From: Desulforhopalus singaporensis
GTDB lineage: Bacteria > Desulfobacterota > Desulfobulbia > Desulfobulbales > Desulfocapsaceae
Assembly: GCF_900104445.1 (NCBI RefSeq)
Contig: NZ_FNJI01000019.1
Coordinates: forward strand, 1 to 64,000
DNA length: 64,000 nucleotides
Direction: 5' to 3'
This document shows positions 26,610 through 35,046 of the stretch, piece by piece. The notes under the pieces were generated by a model. The model worked only from the letters and a program-made list of their open reading frames with translations, made no database searches and had not been told where the DNA came from. Both the position numbers and the translations under genes were made by a program. Position 1 is the first letter of the stretch, and each line of letters begins with the position of its first letter.

Positions 26610-28045
26610 GCCGAGTTCCTTTGTTTATGGATAAGGTTAACCAGAGCTACCCCTTTTTCTTCCATCTCGGCTATCATCCGATCCACGGTTCTGTTGAGTA
26701 CGTTATGGAGCAGCATCAAGGGAATCGCGACGCCAAGTCCCAACATGGTAGTGACCAGTGCCTGGGATATACCGCCTGACATGAGACGGGGATCTCCCGT
26801 TCCGTTTAAGGTGATCACATGAAATACATTGATCATCCCGGTGACTGTACCCAGAAGACCCAGCAGGGGAGCGATCGCGACCAGCATGCCAAGTGTTGAA
26901 AGGAACCTTTCCAATACCGGGATTTCCCTGAGAATCGCTTCCTGCAGCACATTTTCCATGTCCTCTCGTGGCAGGTGGTGTGACTTGATTCCCGCCATCA
27001 GTACCCGTGCAATCGGTTTTTTGCTGAATTCCAGGCAGGCTTGTTCGCACCCCTTCCAGTCGTCTGCCTGGATCCGGTTTTTGATTTTTTTGAACAGAGG
27101 TATTTTTTTATGATGTTTATGCAGCAGGGTGATTGCCCTTTCAAAGACGATGATCAGGCCGATAACCAGGATTGCAAGAATAGGCCAGACAATGGGACCG
27201 CCCCCGGCGATCCGCTCGACAAAACTCTGCCGATAAGAGAGCTGGCGCAGAGCCGTCCCTCCGGAAATGTCGACAGGTACGCTGTCCCGGGCGCTATCCA
27301 TGTACCCGGTTATATCGTTTCGGATATTTTTTGGCGGGAGATGGTTAAGGGCATAAAGTTGGTTACCCGAAGATGAGTAGTTTAGGAATCCGGTTTCTCC
27401 GCCGGTTCTGTACATTGCGGAAAAAGGTCCGACAAAAAGGAGCTCGGCTGATACTTCAAGACCTGTCCGGTCGACAATCGAACCAGGCTGAAGGAACACC
27501 TCTCCCGTCGACTGGATCTGGGCCCAAAGCGCTCCGTGCAGAGCATTCACCTCATTCATACCCGGAAACTTTACGTTCTTAGCTATTTCATCCAGGAAAA
27601 GGTATTCCTCTTCACCAAGACCAGTCTGTCCGTTTTGTTCGATCAGGCTGGCAAGATCTTTGGCGCTGCTTGCGACAACACCTGCCAGTTCCCGAACCAT
27701 TGTGTCGACCTGTTCAAACCGCTCGCTCAGATCATGTTCCTGTCTTGCCAACTCCTCGGAAGTTGTTTCCAGTCGTTTCACTTCCATGGAGAGATTGTCA
27801 TTTAGTGCTATTATCCTGGCTATTTCCATCTTTAAGGAATTCTTGTCGCGAGTGATGCGTCTGCGACTCTCGGCCTCGATATGTTCAGCCTCCTCCTGTT
27901 CCTGCCGGGCTTTACGGTTCAGTTGTTCTCTTGCTTGCCTGACCTCAACCTGTAAGGCTCGCATATCCTGAGCCGCCACAGGCAATGCCATGAAAAACAG
28001 GAACGAGGAAAGAAACAAAAGTGTGGTATGTTTAATTATCTTCAT
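26606..28045 (-). CDS. TtpC-like MotA/TolQ/ExbB protein with periplasmic coiled coil
   Basis: This 479-residue protein has a signal peptide (about residues 1-25), a long periplasmic coiled coil (about 28-125, rich in Glu, Arg and Gln), a globular part, and a C-terminal ExbB-like channel domain from about residue 280 with IAPLLGLLGTVTGMINVFHV and SQALVTTMLGLGVAIP. This is the layout of TtpC, the fourth component needed by TonB2 systems in Vibrio. Start and stop both overlap the neighbours by four bases. It probably assembles with the ExbB, ExbD and TonB encoded after it. Confidence 0.88.
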   Translation of the reverse strand: MKIIKHTTLLFLSSFLFFMALPVAAQDMRALQVEVRQAREQLNRKARQEQEEAEHIEAESRRRITRDKNSLKMEIARIIALNDNLSMEVKRLETTSEELARQEHDLSERFEQVDTMVRELAGVVASSAKDLASLIEQNGQTGLGEEEYLFLDEIAKNVKFPGMNEVNALHGALWAQIQSTGEVFLQPGSIVDRTGLEVSAELLFVGPFSAMYRTGGETGFLNYSSSGNQLYALNHLPPKNIRNDITGYMDSARDSVPVDISGGTALRQLSYRQSFVERIAGGGPIVWPILAILVIGLIIVFERAITLLHKHHKKIPLFKKIKNRIQADDWKGCEQACLEFSKKPIARVLMAGIKSHHLPREDMENVLQEAILREIPVLERFLSTLGMLVAIAPLLGLLGTVTGMINVFHVITLNGTGDPRLMSGGISQALVTTMLGLGVAIPLMLLHNVLNRTVDRMIAEMEEKGVALVNLIHKQRNSA

Positions 28046-28815
28046 TGCTTCACCATCCGGCCTATCGGAAGATCCAAAAGTTCAACAGGCATTTGCTTCA
28101 GGCCTATTGCCACGGCCTTTTTCATCTGCGGGAGATAGCCAAGAGACAAAGGCTGCCAGGAATCGGCGGCGACGTTGTAATGACCGCAACGCTTTTTATC
28201 CAGTGTGAGATAGAAGAGGGCGAGCCTGCCTAATCGGAATATATCTACCAGTATGGGGTGACCATTGACGTCAATGGTTTGTTGGTATACATCACAGGTA
28301 AAGCCGTATTCAGTTTCCACCAGAAAGGCCTCCATGACTTTACGATATCTCTCGCTTATCGGTACGGAAGGATCGGTAAGGATAGGACGGAGAGCTGCGA
28401 TGCGTTTTTTCCGTTCCAATGGCAAAAATGGCAAACTCTTGACGACAACCGCCTCAAGCCGCTCATATAGTTGGTTGGTAACAGGCGATATTTCATCCGT
28501 TATGCGACCAATATCATCAAGTTGTTTTGTTTTCAGGGCAATGCGTTCCCTGGCACCATCGACCTGTCGTTCCAGATCGGTTTTACGACCGGTCAGTTCT
28601 TTATTGGCCGACAGAAGTTGATCAAGGCGAGAGGTGAGTTCTTCTTTTTCAGCCCGCCATTGCTCTTCTTGTTTTTGTGTTGTTTGACGAAGGGCAATAG
28701 CCTCTTTAACAGGTTGCACAACCTCCTGTTCTACACCTGTTGCTAAAACAGGGAGGCAGTATGCAAGTTGCAGGCTGCAGATAAAAATAAGAGACAGATA
28801 GATCCGGCTTTCCAA
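28042..28815 (-). CDS. DUF3450 periplasmic coiled-coil protein
   Basis: This 257-residue protein has a signal peptide (about residues 1-25), a coiled coil (about 35-100) and a C-terminal domain typical of DUF3450, with FLPLERKKRIAALRPIL and a conserved ending in DLPIGRMVKQ. DUF3450 genes accompany TtpC-type Ton systems almost always and may be a periplasmic partner. It is the first gene of the operon, about 75 bases after the terminator of the cobalamin riboswitch. Confidence 0.85.
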   Translation of the reverse strand: MESRIYLSLIFICSLQLAYCLPVLATGVEQEVVQPVKEAIALRQTTQKQEEQWRAEKEELTSRLDQLLSANKELTGRKTDLERQVDGARERIALKTKQLDDIGRITDEISPVTNQLYERLEAVVVKSLPFLPLERKKRIAALRPILTDPSVPISERYRKVMEAFLVETEYGFTCDVYQQTIDVNGHPILVDIFRLGRLALFYLTLDKKRCGHYNVAADSWQPLSLGYLPQMKKAVAIGLKQMPVELLDLPIGRMVKQ

Positions 28816-28887
28816 ATCGAACCTCCTCGATTTGTTTCATTACGAGTTCAGATTTCAACTGAGGAAGCCGGTAATTTAATGACGGGT

Positions 28888-28926
28888 AAAAAAAAAATCC
28901 CGGATCGATAATATCGATCCGGGATA
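28888..28926 (-). terminator. intrinsic terminator of the cobalamin riboswitch
   Basis: On the minus strand, TCCCGGATCGAT (28913-28924 complement) pairs perfectly with ATCGATCCGGGA (28898-28909 complement) around a three-base loop, followed by a run of about ten T residues (A run at 28888-28897). It lies between the riboswitch and the first gene, so cobalamin binding probably favours termination here. Confidence 0.88.
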
Positions 28927-28988
28927 TCCCTTTTTATCCACAGACATTATAAATGGGTACGCCGCCGTCCTCGCAGTCGCTTCACCAA

Positions 28989-29164
28989 CGCCTAGGCAGG
29001 TCTTCTGACTCCCGGCTCATTCTACTGACTGCGTCTTCCCAACCCGAAAAATCTCAAGGTCAGTGACATTGATGCAGCTTTCGTCCCCGGTCACAGCGGC
29101 GGGCCCGTCTCAGATTTTCACTGAGTTCCCTCTTAGCTCATTTTCATCAATAAGCACCTAAGCG
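28989..29164 (-). promoter_or_regulatory. cobalamin riboswitch
   Basis: The minus strand shows the cobalamin aptamer in order: P1 5' arm CGCTTAGG, the AAGAGGGAA-like block, GTGAAAATCTGAGACGGGC, the B12 box core GCCGCTGTGACCGGGG, then GTCAGAAGACCTGCC and the P1 3' arm CCTAGGCG. The two P1 arms pair over eight bases including one G-U pair. The element starts right at the predicted transcription start and is followed by a terminator. It should switch off the downstream 14-gene operon when adenosyl- or other cobalamin is plentiful. Confidence 0.95.
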
Positions 29165-29170
29165 GGTCAA

Positions 29171-29199
29171 AGTAAAACGCATTGTTCCGGACAAGTCAA
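29171..29199 (-). promoter_or_regulatory. sigma-70-type promoter of the cobalamin operon
   Basis: TTGACT (complement of 29194-29199) and TTTACT (complement of 29171-29176) are 17 bases apart. The expected start of transcription is about 29164, exactly where the riboswitch P1 begins. Confidence 0.7.
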
Positions 29200-29217
29200 T
29201 AAATATTTTGTAATTTC

Positions 29218-29238
29218 AGTGCACTACAGTGTAGCACT
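29218..29238. promoter_or_regulatory. operator-like palindrome upstream of the operon promoter
   Basis: AGTGCACTACAGTGTAGCACT contains CTACA-G-TGTAG, with outer AGTG/CACT arms that pair if two bases are skipped. It lies about 20 bases upstream of the -35 box, a place used by activators or repressors. The regulator is unknown. Confidence 0.4.
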
Positions 29239-29239
29239 G

Positions 29240-30013
29240 GGCCGTGCAATTCAAGTAAGGTATGGAAAATACTTGCTTGACTGCACTGTTGCTACCAACG
29301 AGTCTGCTTGTTTTTTACCACAATCTTTACAGCAAAAATCGAGAAAATTAATATTTGAACAGAAGGCAGAATCATATTTTTCTCGATCTTGTTACTGCTG
29401 ATTTTAGAATGGCACTTTGTTTAAGTTTTTTGGGCTTAATCCAATCATTTCAGTAAACTATTCAATATATCAAATTATGTTTCTGAACGATGAGGAAGTT
29501 GCGGCCAAATAAAAATAAGTAGTGTGGAAAATCCATATAAAACAATCTGTTAACAGACTATCTAGTAATCTTTGTCGTTGAAATAAACGTAAAAATGAAA
29601 AAAATGATCCAGATAAAATTAGATAAGAACGGTTGCCATGATGTCTTAATTCGTTGCCAAGGCTAATGTGTATTTTCAAATCCGGAAATATTTCTCTTTT
29701 TGTGAGAATCGAATTTCCATATGTCTCCCATCCTTTTTTGAGTAAACGCTGTACTGGTATCTGCTGTTTTGTAAAAATTGCTATGAGATTAACTGGGGGC
29801 GCACATTCGGAAGAAAGGAGATCTTTGCTAAAGCTTTTGTGGTATTAGCTAGACAGGTAGTCAGTCGGCGTGAATATTTTATGCTGATAGATTTGATTAC
29901 ACCTGAACTGTTCTGTTTTGTCGATCGAACAGCTTAAAACCGGCAGGTTGAAAACAGCAATGGACTCTGGAGAGTAGTTTTCAGAATCCATTGTAAGGTC
30001 CCAAAAAACAGAT
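29240..30013. other. AT-rich intergenic stretch
   Basis: I see no supported gene. The small frames at 29219, 29470 and 29654 lack ribosome binding sites and known motifs. A+T content is clearly higher than in the flanking operons, which fits old inserted or decayed DNA. Confidence 0.5.
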
Positions 30014-30514
30014 TTAATCTTCAGGAGGCCTGATGCTAAAACAATTTGCAGAACCATCGGCCCCTGTAACAGTGGTCGTAGTATCGACCCTGTCGGCCGC
30101 TCCAAGGGCACTGCCAACAGTTATGTCCAGTGAGAATGTACCATCTGCCTGGGTGGTTGTTGTTCCTGTGTTTGTGTCTACCGTTGTAGATGTGGCTGTA
30201 ATGCTGGATGTGATCGAGACATTGACCGTGAGCCCGGCAGTTGGTGGGCTCACGTAACCGAAAACATTGAAGGCATCATTTCCCGGATCAACAGATTCAA
30301 GATAGGTCACGGTACACGGGTCATGAAGCGTGACGCCGCTAGTCGCAGCGTGAGCGGGCACGACAATCTGTTCAATTACCGGCTTTGACCAGTTCGTTGG
30401 CAAAACATGATAGGCTGCAAATGCAGCCACCCCTCCCACTAAGGATTTTACAACTGTTCTGCGTGAGCGGGCAGCAGATTCATCTTTTTGTACTTCTCGT
30501 CTTTTATTTTCCAT
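30014..30514 (-). CDS. Tat-type secreted protein with a small Ig-like domain
   Basis: This 166-residue protein begins with a twin-arginine-like segment (RSRRTVVKSLVGGVAAFAAY), then the phrase NWSKPVIEQIVVPAHA, which is a recurring cleavage-region motif in small secreted bacterial proteins. The remaining 110 residues are rich in Thr, Ser and Val with an alternating beta pattern (SITATSTTVDTNTGTTTTQA) like an immunoglobulin-type or carboxypeptidase-regulatory-type domain, with only two cysteines. Function unknown. It stands alone between two intergenic stretches. The upstream GGAGGAAGAATG gives a strong ribosome binding site. Confidence 0.7.
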   Translation of the reverse strand: MENKRREVQKDESAARSRRTVVKSLVGGVAAFAAYHVLPTNWSKPVIEQIVVPAHAATSGVTLHDPCTVTYLESVDPGNDAFNVFGYVSPPTAGLTVNVSITSSITATSTTVDTNTGTTTTQADGTFSLDITVGSALGAADRVDTTTTVTGADGSANCFSIRPPED

Positions 30515-31122
30515 TCTTCCTCCTTCTGGTTACCGCATATTTCTCATTCACGAGATATCCAACACCTGGGCATAACTATCCATGACAGTGAAAGTCAAAT
30601 TTATATTTTGAACCGCCACAGTAAAACATCATTAATAGAGTATTTATACGAGCTGAATATGGATATGACAAGTAACATTATTGTTCTGTGTTTACAAATA
30701 GTTATATCTTTGTTATGTAAAATATCCCAACATGACAGAGCGGCTGTAAAATGTGTCAGGATGTGCTGGTTGCGACCGGCGATAAAAAGATATGATCCGT
30801 CTTTAATGACAAGCCGCTTCCGGCAACACATTCAGTATTTTTCAAAATGGAAAATTATTCTTGTCAGCCCGGTCTTGGAAAACAAAAATATGTTTTATTT
30901 TTCGCTGGCTTCGCCAAAACCTCTGTTGTCCAGATCATACTGCTGCTATACCGGATTGTGACCTCGTTGGCTCCCTGGGTGTCGATTGAAATACCCGATG
31001 AAATCATGTGATTGTATCGGATATTCCAGTTTGACATATCGGGGGGTTGTATGTAATTGGGTGTGACTTTCGGTGGTGCTGCCGAAATGAATAATCGCTA
31101 TGAAAATTGAAAGGAGCTGACA
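30515..31122. other. intergenic upstream region of the reductase-selD block
   Basis: No gene is supported. Frames such as 30601-30831 lack a ribosome binding site. A short hairpin (TTCGG...CCGAA) sits near 31070-31087, and AAAGGAGCTGACAATG gives the ribosome binding site of the next gene. Confidence 0.5.
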
Positions 31123-32400
31123 ATGAGTGAAGATTATCGATCCATGTGGGACGAGCTTGGGCTTGATCCGGCGGCGCACGACGCCCTGCTGGGGGTTCTG
31201 GGCAAGGCTTATCAGGAAATTTACCTGGCGCAGAAAAACCGTCCGCAGGGGATGGAATATTTTGACTTTGTGATGAGCGAGGTACACGGGTTGCGAATCA
31301 GGGAATTGCTCGATGAGAAAAAAGCCGGTCGCAAAATCATCGGATCCTATTGTGTTTTTGTACCCGAAGAGATTGTTCTGGCGGCGGGCGCCACCCTGGT
31401 AGGTCTTTGTTCCGGTGCGGATTTCGCTACCGAAGAGGTTGAAAAACTGCTCCCCCGCAATACCTGCGCCCTGATCAAATCCGCGTTTGGCTTTAAGATC
31501 GGCAAGGTCTGTCCCTATCTGGAAAGCGCCGATATGGTCGTGGGCGAAAACACCTGTGACGGTAAAAAGAAGGCTTATGAATCGTTGGGTCAGCTCGTTG
31601 AAAATCTCTATGTCATGGATCTGCCGCAGGTCAAGTCGGAAGTCGGCAGATCACTGCTCAGATCCGAATACATCCGTTTTCAGGCTGCGGTTGAAAAACT
31701 TACCGGTGTCAAGATTACCGCAAAATCACTGAAGGATGCGATCGATACAGTCAATGCCAAACGTTCCGCTATCCACAGGCTTTCTTCTCTGCGAAGAGCG
31801 AACCCAGCCCCGATTTCCGGGCTTGATGCCCTGTTGGCCAACCAGGTCTTCTTTTACGACAATCCGGCCAGGTTCACCGAGTCGGTAAACAGGATCTGCG
31901 ATGAACTGGAAAAGCGGATTGCTGACAAAGGAGGGGTGTTTCCGGACAAGACCCCGCGCATTCTCGTCTCCGGATGTCCCCAGGCGGTGCCCAACTGGAA
32001 GCTTCCCATGATTGTGGAAACCTCCGGTGCGGTCATTGTGGGTGAGGAATCCTGCGTGGGAGAAAGAGGCGCCCGCAACCCGACCGATGATTCCGGCGAA
32101 ACGGTCGAAGAGCTGCTCGACGCCATTGTCGAACGCTATTTCCAGGTGGATTGCGCCATCTTTACGCCTAACCGGGACCGAGTGGATCATATCCTGGAAA
32201 TGGTCGATGCCTACAGGGCCGACGGTGTTATTCATTATGGTCTGCAGTTCTGCCAACCGTACCTGATGGAATCAATTCCGGTTGAAAAAGAGCTGGAGGC
32301 GAAAAATATCCCCTGTCTGCGTATAGAGACCGATTACAGTATGGAGGATGTCGGACAGCTGAAGACACGTGTTGAAGCGTTTATCGAGCAGCTGAGCTAA
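31123..32400 (+). CDS. double-cubane-cluster anaerobic reductase (2-hydroxyacyl-CoA dehydratase family)
   Basis: This 425-residue protein belongs to the HgdB/FldC-like family in its double-cubane-cluster branch, enzymes that hold an Fe8S9 cluster and perform low-potential reductions after ATP-driven electron transfer from an ASKHA activator. Candidate cluster cysteines are in KVCPYLESAD, ENTCDGKKK, SGCPQ (Cys285), GEESC and GLQFCQPY, all typical of this branch. There is only one subunit, as in the DCCP branch, rather than the HgdA/HgdB pair of true dehydratases. Its natural substrate is unknown. The gene leads the selenium block: remnant activator, selD and yedF follow on the same strand. The adjacent activator is broken, so electrons must come from a copy elsewhere. 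Confidence 0.87.
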   Translation: MSEDYRSMWDELGLDPAAHDALLGVLGKAYQEIYLAQKNRPQGMEYFDFVMSEVHGLRIRELLDEKKAGRKIIGSYCVFVPEEIVLAAGATLVGLCSGADFATEEVEKLLPRNTCALIKSAFGFKIGKVCPYLESADMVVGENTCDGKKKAYESLGQLVENLYVMDLPQVKSEVGRSLLRSEYIRFQAAVEKLTGVKITAKSLKDAIDTVNAKRSAIHRLSSLRRANPAPISGLDALLANQVFFYDNPARFTESVNRICDELEKRIADKGGVFPDKTPRILVSGCPQAVPNWKLPMIVETSGAVIVGEESCVGERGARNPTDDSGETVEELLDAIVERYFQVDCAIFTPNRDRVDHILEMVDAYRADGVIHYGLQFCQPYLMESIPVEKELEAKNIPCLRIETDYSMEDVGQLKTRVEAFIEQLS

Positions 32401-32415
32401 CCTGGGACACAACAG

Positions 32416-32724
32416 GTGGTAATACGTTTTGCCGGAATAGACATAGGATCTCGCACGATCGAGCTGGTGATGGTCGATGAGATGGGGCAGGTAACAGCAC
32501 GTTGTCAGGCGCTCACCGGATTCGACCCGATGAAAAATGCCAAAAAGTTGGTGGATGAGATCTGTGTTGACCGGAAAGAGATCGCCCGAGGTCTGCACAT
32601 GAGCGCTTTCCGGTGAGCCGTTGGGATGATCAATCGAGTTTCTTGAGAAGAAACGATCGTTTTTGCCGGCGGCGTTGAAGCGGTTGCTGTCGGAGATATT
32701 GACCCGGCGGCCATTCTGGGCTAA
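32416..32724 (+). pseudogene. broken activator (HgdC/ASKHA type) of the double-cubane reductase
   Basis: The frame opens like an HgdC-type ATP-dependent activator (FAGIDIGSRTIELVMVDEMG) and runs about 65 residues. After a TGA at 32614 the same frame continues with AVGMINRVS, another TGA at 32656, and then EETIVFAGGVEAVAVGD, which looks like the C-terminal (E/D)xxVxxGGVAxN region of the family. The whole middle, with the CAAGTG-type cluster motif, is missing, a loss of about 150 residues. I read it as an internal deletion plus stop mutations. It lies between the reductase and selD, where an intact activator would be expected. Confidence 0.7.
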
Positions 32725-32870
32725 AAAGTTACCGGGAATGGGTGACAGTTACGTGTAATACATCAGTATGATGCTGAAAACTATGTTTCGTTTACCCGCC
32801 GGATTCATAAAGCATCCTGGCATGACCCGGTTGGAGAAATCGACAACAATGCGATCAATGGAACACTGTA

Positions 32871-33920
32871 ATGGAAAATATCAAAAACATTAAGCTCACC
32901 AAGACGGTTGCCGGTTCCGGTTGAGCCTCCAAGCTGGCTCCGGGGGACCTGGAGAAGGCACTGTGCGGCATATCGTTTCCATCCGATGAAAATGTTATCA
33001 TCGGTCTTGACCGGGCCGATGATGCCGGTGTGTATCGAATATCAGAGAATCTGGCGCTGATTCAGACGGTCGATTTTTTTACACCGATCGTGGACGATCC
33101 GTACCGGTTTGGCCAGATTGCCGCCGCCAACGCCTTGAGTGATGTCTACGCCATGGGCGGTACGCCGAAAACGGCCATGAACCTCGTTGCCTTTCCGGCC
33201 AGCACGATGGATCTCAGTATCCTGCGGAAGATCATCGAAGGCGGCGCCGACAAGCTCCAGGAGGCTGAAGTGGTTCTTATCGGCGGCCACACCATTGAGG
33301 ACAAGGAGATCAAATACGGATTGTCCGTTACCGGTGTGGTGCATCCGGACCGGGTACTGGCCAAAAAGAATCTGCGGCCTGGAGACCGGCTGATTCTGAC
33401 CAAGCCAATCGGTACAGGTGTCATCAACACCGCGGTCAAGGCCGATATGGTATCTGCGCACCTGGCGGAAGAAGTGTCCCTGCTGATGGCCGCGCTTAAC
33501 CGTGATGGTGCCAGGATCATGGCGGATTTTGATGTCAGCGCCTGTACCGATGTGACCGGTTTCGGCCTGCTCGGCCATCTTGCAGAGATGGTAAGCGGAT
33601 CCGGCTGCAGTGCCAGGATCAATTCCGCCCGGGTGCCGGTGATCCCCGGAGCCGAGGAATTTGCCGCCATGGGGCTCATTCCTGCAGGTGCTTATAACAA
33701 CTGGGAATTTCGTAAACAGATGGTCATTTTTGACCAGGCAGTTCCGCGCATGGTGAAGGACCTGTTGTTCGATCCGCAGACATCAGGCGGTCTCCTGATC
33801 AGTGTCTGCGACTCGCATTGCCAGGATCTGGCTGCGGCCTTAAAGGGCGGCGGGGTTGCCAGTGCAGATGTTATCGGCGAAATTGTGGACAACCGGCAAG
33901 AGATAATTTCGGTTGTCTGA
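32871..33920 (+). CDS. selD: selenophosphate synthase SelD, selenocysteine-containing
   Basis: SelD makes selenophosphate from selenide and ATP. Automatic frames start only at 33030, but reading through TGA at 32922-32924 gives a 349-residue protein of normal family length. The catalytic motif reads GSG-U-ASKLAPGDL, with selenocysteine at position 18 and the essential Lys at 21, matching Cys17/Lys20 of E. coli SelD. Further family marks are DDAGVY, GQIAAANALSDVYAMGG, VLIGGHTIED and ACTDVTGFGLLGH. The start ATG at 32871 is preceded by GGAACACTGTA, a weak ribosome binding site. yedF follows after 48 bases. The genes for selenocysteine tRNA, SelA and SelB must lie elsewhere. Confidence 0.93.
32925..32959 (+). 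promoter_or_regulatory. bacterial SECIS-like hairpin after the selD UGA
   Basis: Directly after the TGA, CTCCA (32927-32931) pairs with TGGAG (32950-32954), and outer GC (32925-32926) with GC (32958-32959) after a small bulge. The loop is GC-rich. Position and size fit the SelB-binding element of bacterial selenoprotein genes. Confidence 0.6.
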
Positions 33921-33968
33921 TCTTTGTACATTTATGATGGATAGTGTTTTCAACCAGGGGATACTGAT

Positions 33969-34565
33969 ATGAAAGAGATCGATGGTCGGGGGCTCGCCTG
34001 TCCCGCACCCGTGCTGCAAACCAGGGAGGCTTTGCAGGATGGGAGTCCCAATGAAGTGAGGGTGGTGGTGGATAATCCCTCAGCCCAGCAAAATGTTCTG
34101 CGATTTCTCGAATCCCAGGGGTTTCAGGTGGTGCTTGAGCGGGTCGGAAACGACTACGGTGTCATCGGCAGGCGTGGTGCAGGAAGTTCCGTGACGCCCG
34201 TGTCCGTTGCCGAGCCTTTAGCGACCGACGGAAAAATCATGGTTATGTGCACAACGGACCGGATCGGTTCCGGCGACGACGTGCTCGGTTCAAAGCTGAT
34301 GGTAAGTTTCATGCATACCCTGAAGGAGATGGGGGCCGCATTGTGGCGGATCGTGCTGGTGAACAACGGGGTGAAGCTCACCGTCGATGGCTCGGAGGTG
34401 CTCGAAGAGCTGAAGCGCTACGAAGCTGCGGGCTGTAAAATCCTTGTTTGCGGCACCTGCCTCAATCATTTCGATATACTGGACCAAAAGCGGGTCGGTG
34501 AGACCACGAACATGCTCGACATCGTCTGCACGATGCAATTGGCGGACAAGGTAATCACCCTGTAA
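33969..34565 (+). CDS. yedF: selenium metabolism protein YedF (TusA-DsrE fusion)
   Basis: This 198-residue protein has an N-terminal TusA-like sulfur/selenium carrier domain (residues 1-70, active Cys11 in GLACPAPVLQTR) and a C-terminal DsrE-like domain (about 88-198, with MVMCTTDRIGSGDD and ILVCGTCLNHF). This is the form of YedF found beside selD in many anaerobes, thought to deliver or hold reduced selenium for SelD. The start has GGGGATACTGAT upstream. It is the last gene of the block and is followed by a perfect hairpin at 34580-34599. Confidence 0.9.
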   Translation: MKEIDGRGLACPAPVLQTREALQDGSPNEVRVVVDNPSAQQNVLRFLESQGFQVVLERVGNDYGVIGRRGAGSSVTPVSVAEPLATDGKIMVMCTTDRIGSGDDVLGSKLMVSFMHTLKEMGAALWRIVLVNNGVKLTVDGSEVLEELKRYEAAGCKILVCGTCLNHFDILDQKRVGETTNMLDIVCTMQLADKVITL

Positions 34566-34579
34566 ACCTCTTCGCGACA

Positions 34580-34599
34580 GGCAACAGGCACCTGTTGCC
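34580..34599 (+). terminator. perfect hairpin after yedF
   Basis: GGCAACAGG (34580-34588) and CCTGTTGCC (34591-34599) are perfect inverses with a two-base spacer. There is no T-run after it, so termination is likely but not certain. Confidence 0.5.
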
Positions 34600-35046
34600 C
34601 GGGTTGTATTCATGACAGTCATGATCTGGCAAACACCACGTCAGCACTGGTGTTGGTCAGATCTGGTCTTAGCTGCGGTATAAATATCCAACCGGTACTA
34701 ACCGATCCATTCACAGCTGCTGCCAGGCAGGTTTTTGTTAAGCAGTCACCTGTCGCGAATTTCCCGCATTACAGAGATGCTCTCCTGCTCAACAGTAACT
34801 CCAACGACCAGGTTTTCGCCCGGTAACTGATTAGCTTTTTATGGATATCAAGCCCGATATGATGCATACTGTTCGTATGGGGCCGCCTGGTGGCTGTGAT
34901 TTTATGCACCATACCCGTGGCATGCTGTCACTGCAGTTCCTGTAAAACAATTTTCATCACAGGAGGTCTCTTTCTTTCCGTCTCCCTGCTTATGCATCCG
35001 ACCAGCTCAAGTCGGAACTGGCAAATGATACCCGATAGGTAGTTTT
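34600..35046. other. intergenic before the MprF-like gene
   Basis: No gene is supported in these 447 bases. Several short inverted repeats occur, for example CATGACAGTCATG near 34611. The gene at 35047 starts with GTG and has no strong ribosome binding site. Confidence 0.5.

Noticed and set aside
32614-32658. The two TGA codons in the activator remnant as selenocysteine codons
   Set aside because: The middle of the protein with its cluster cysteines is missing, so the gene is broken in any case. The TGA codons are better explained as decay.
33030-33920. SelD as a 296-residue protein starting at an internal codon
   Set aside because: This leaves out the catalytic motif. Reading through TGA at 32922 restores the family N-terminus and normal length.
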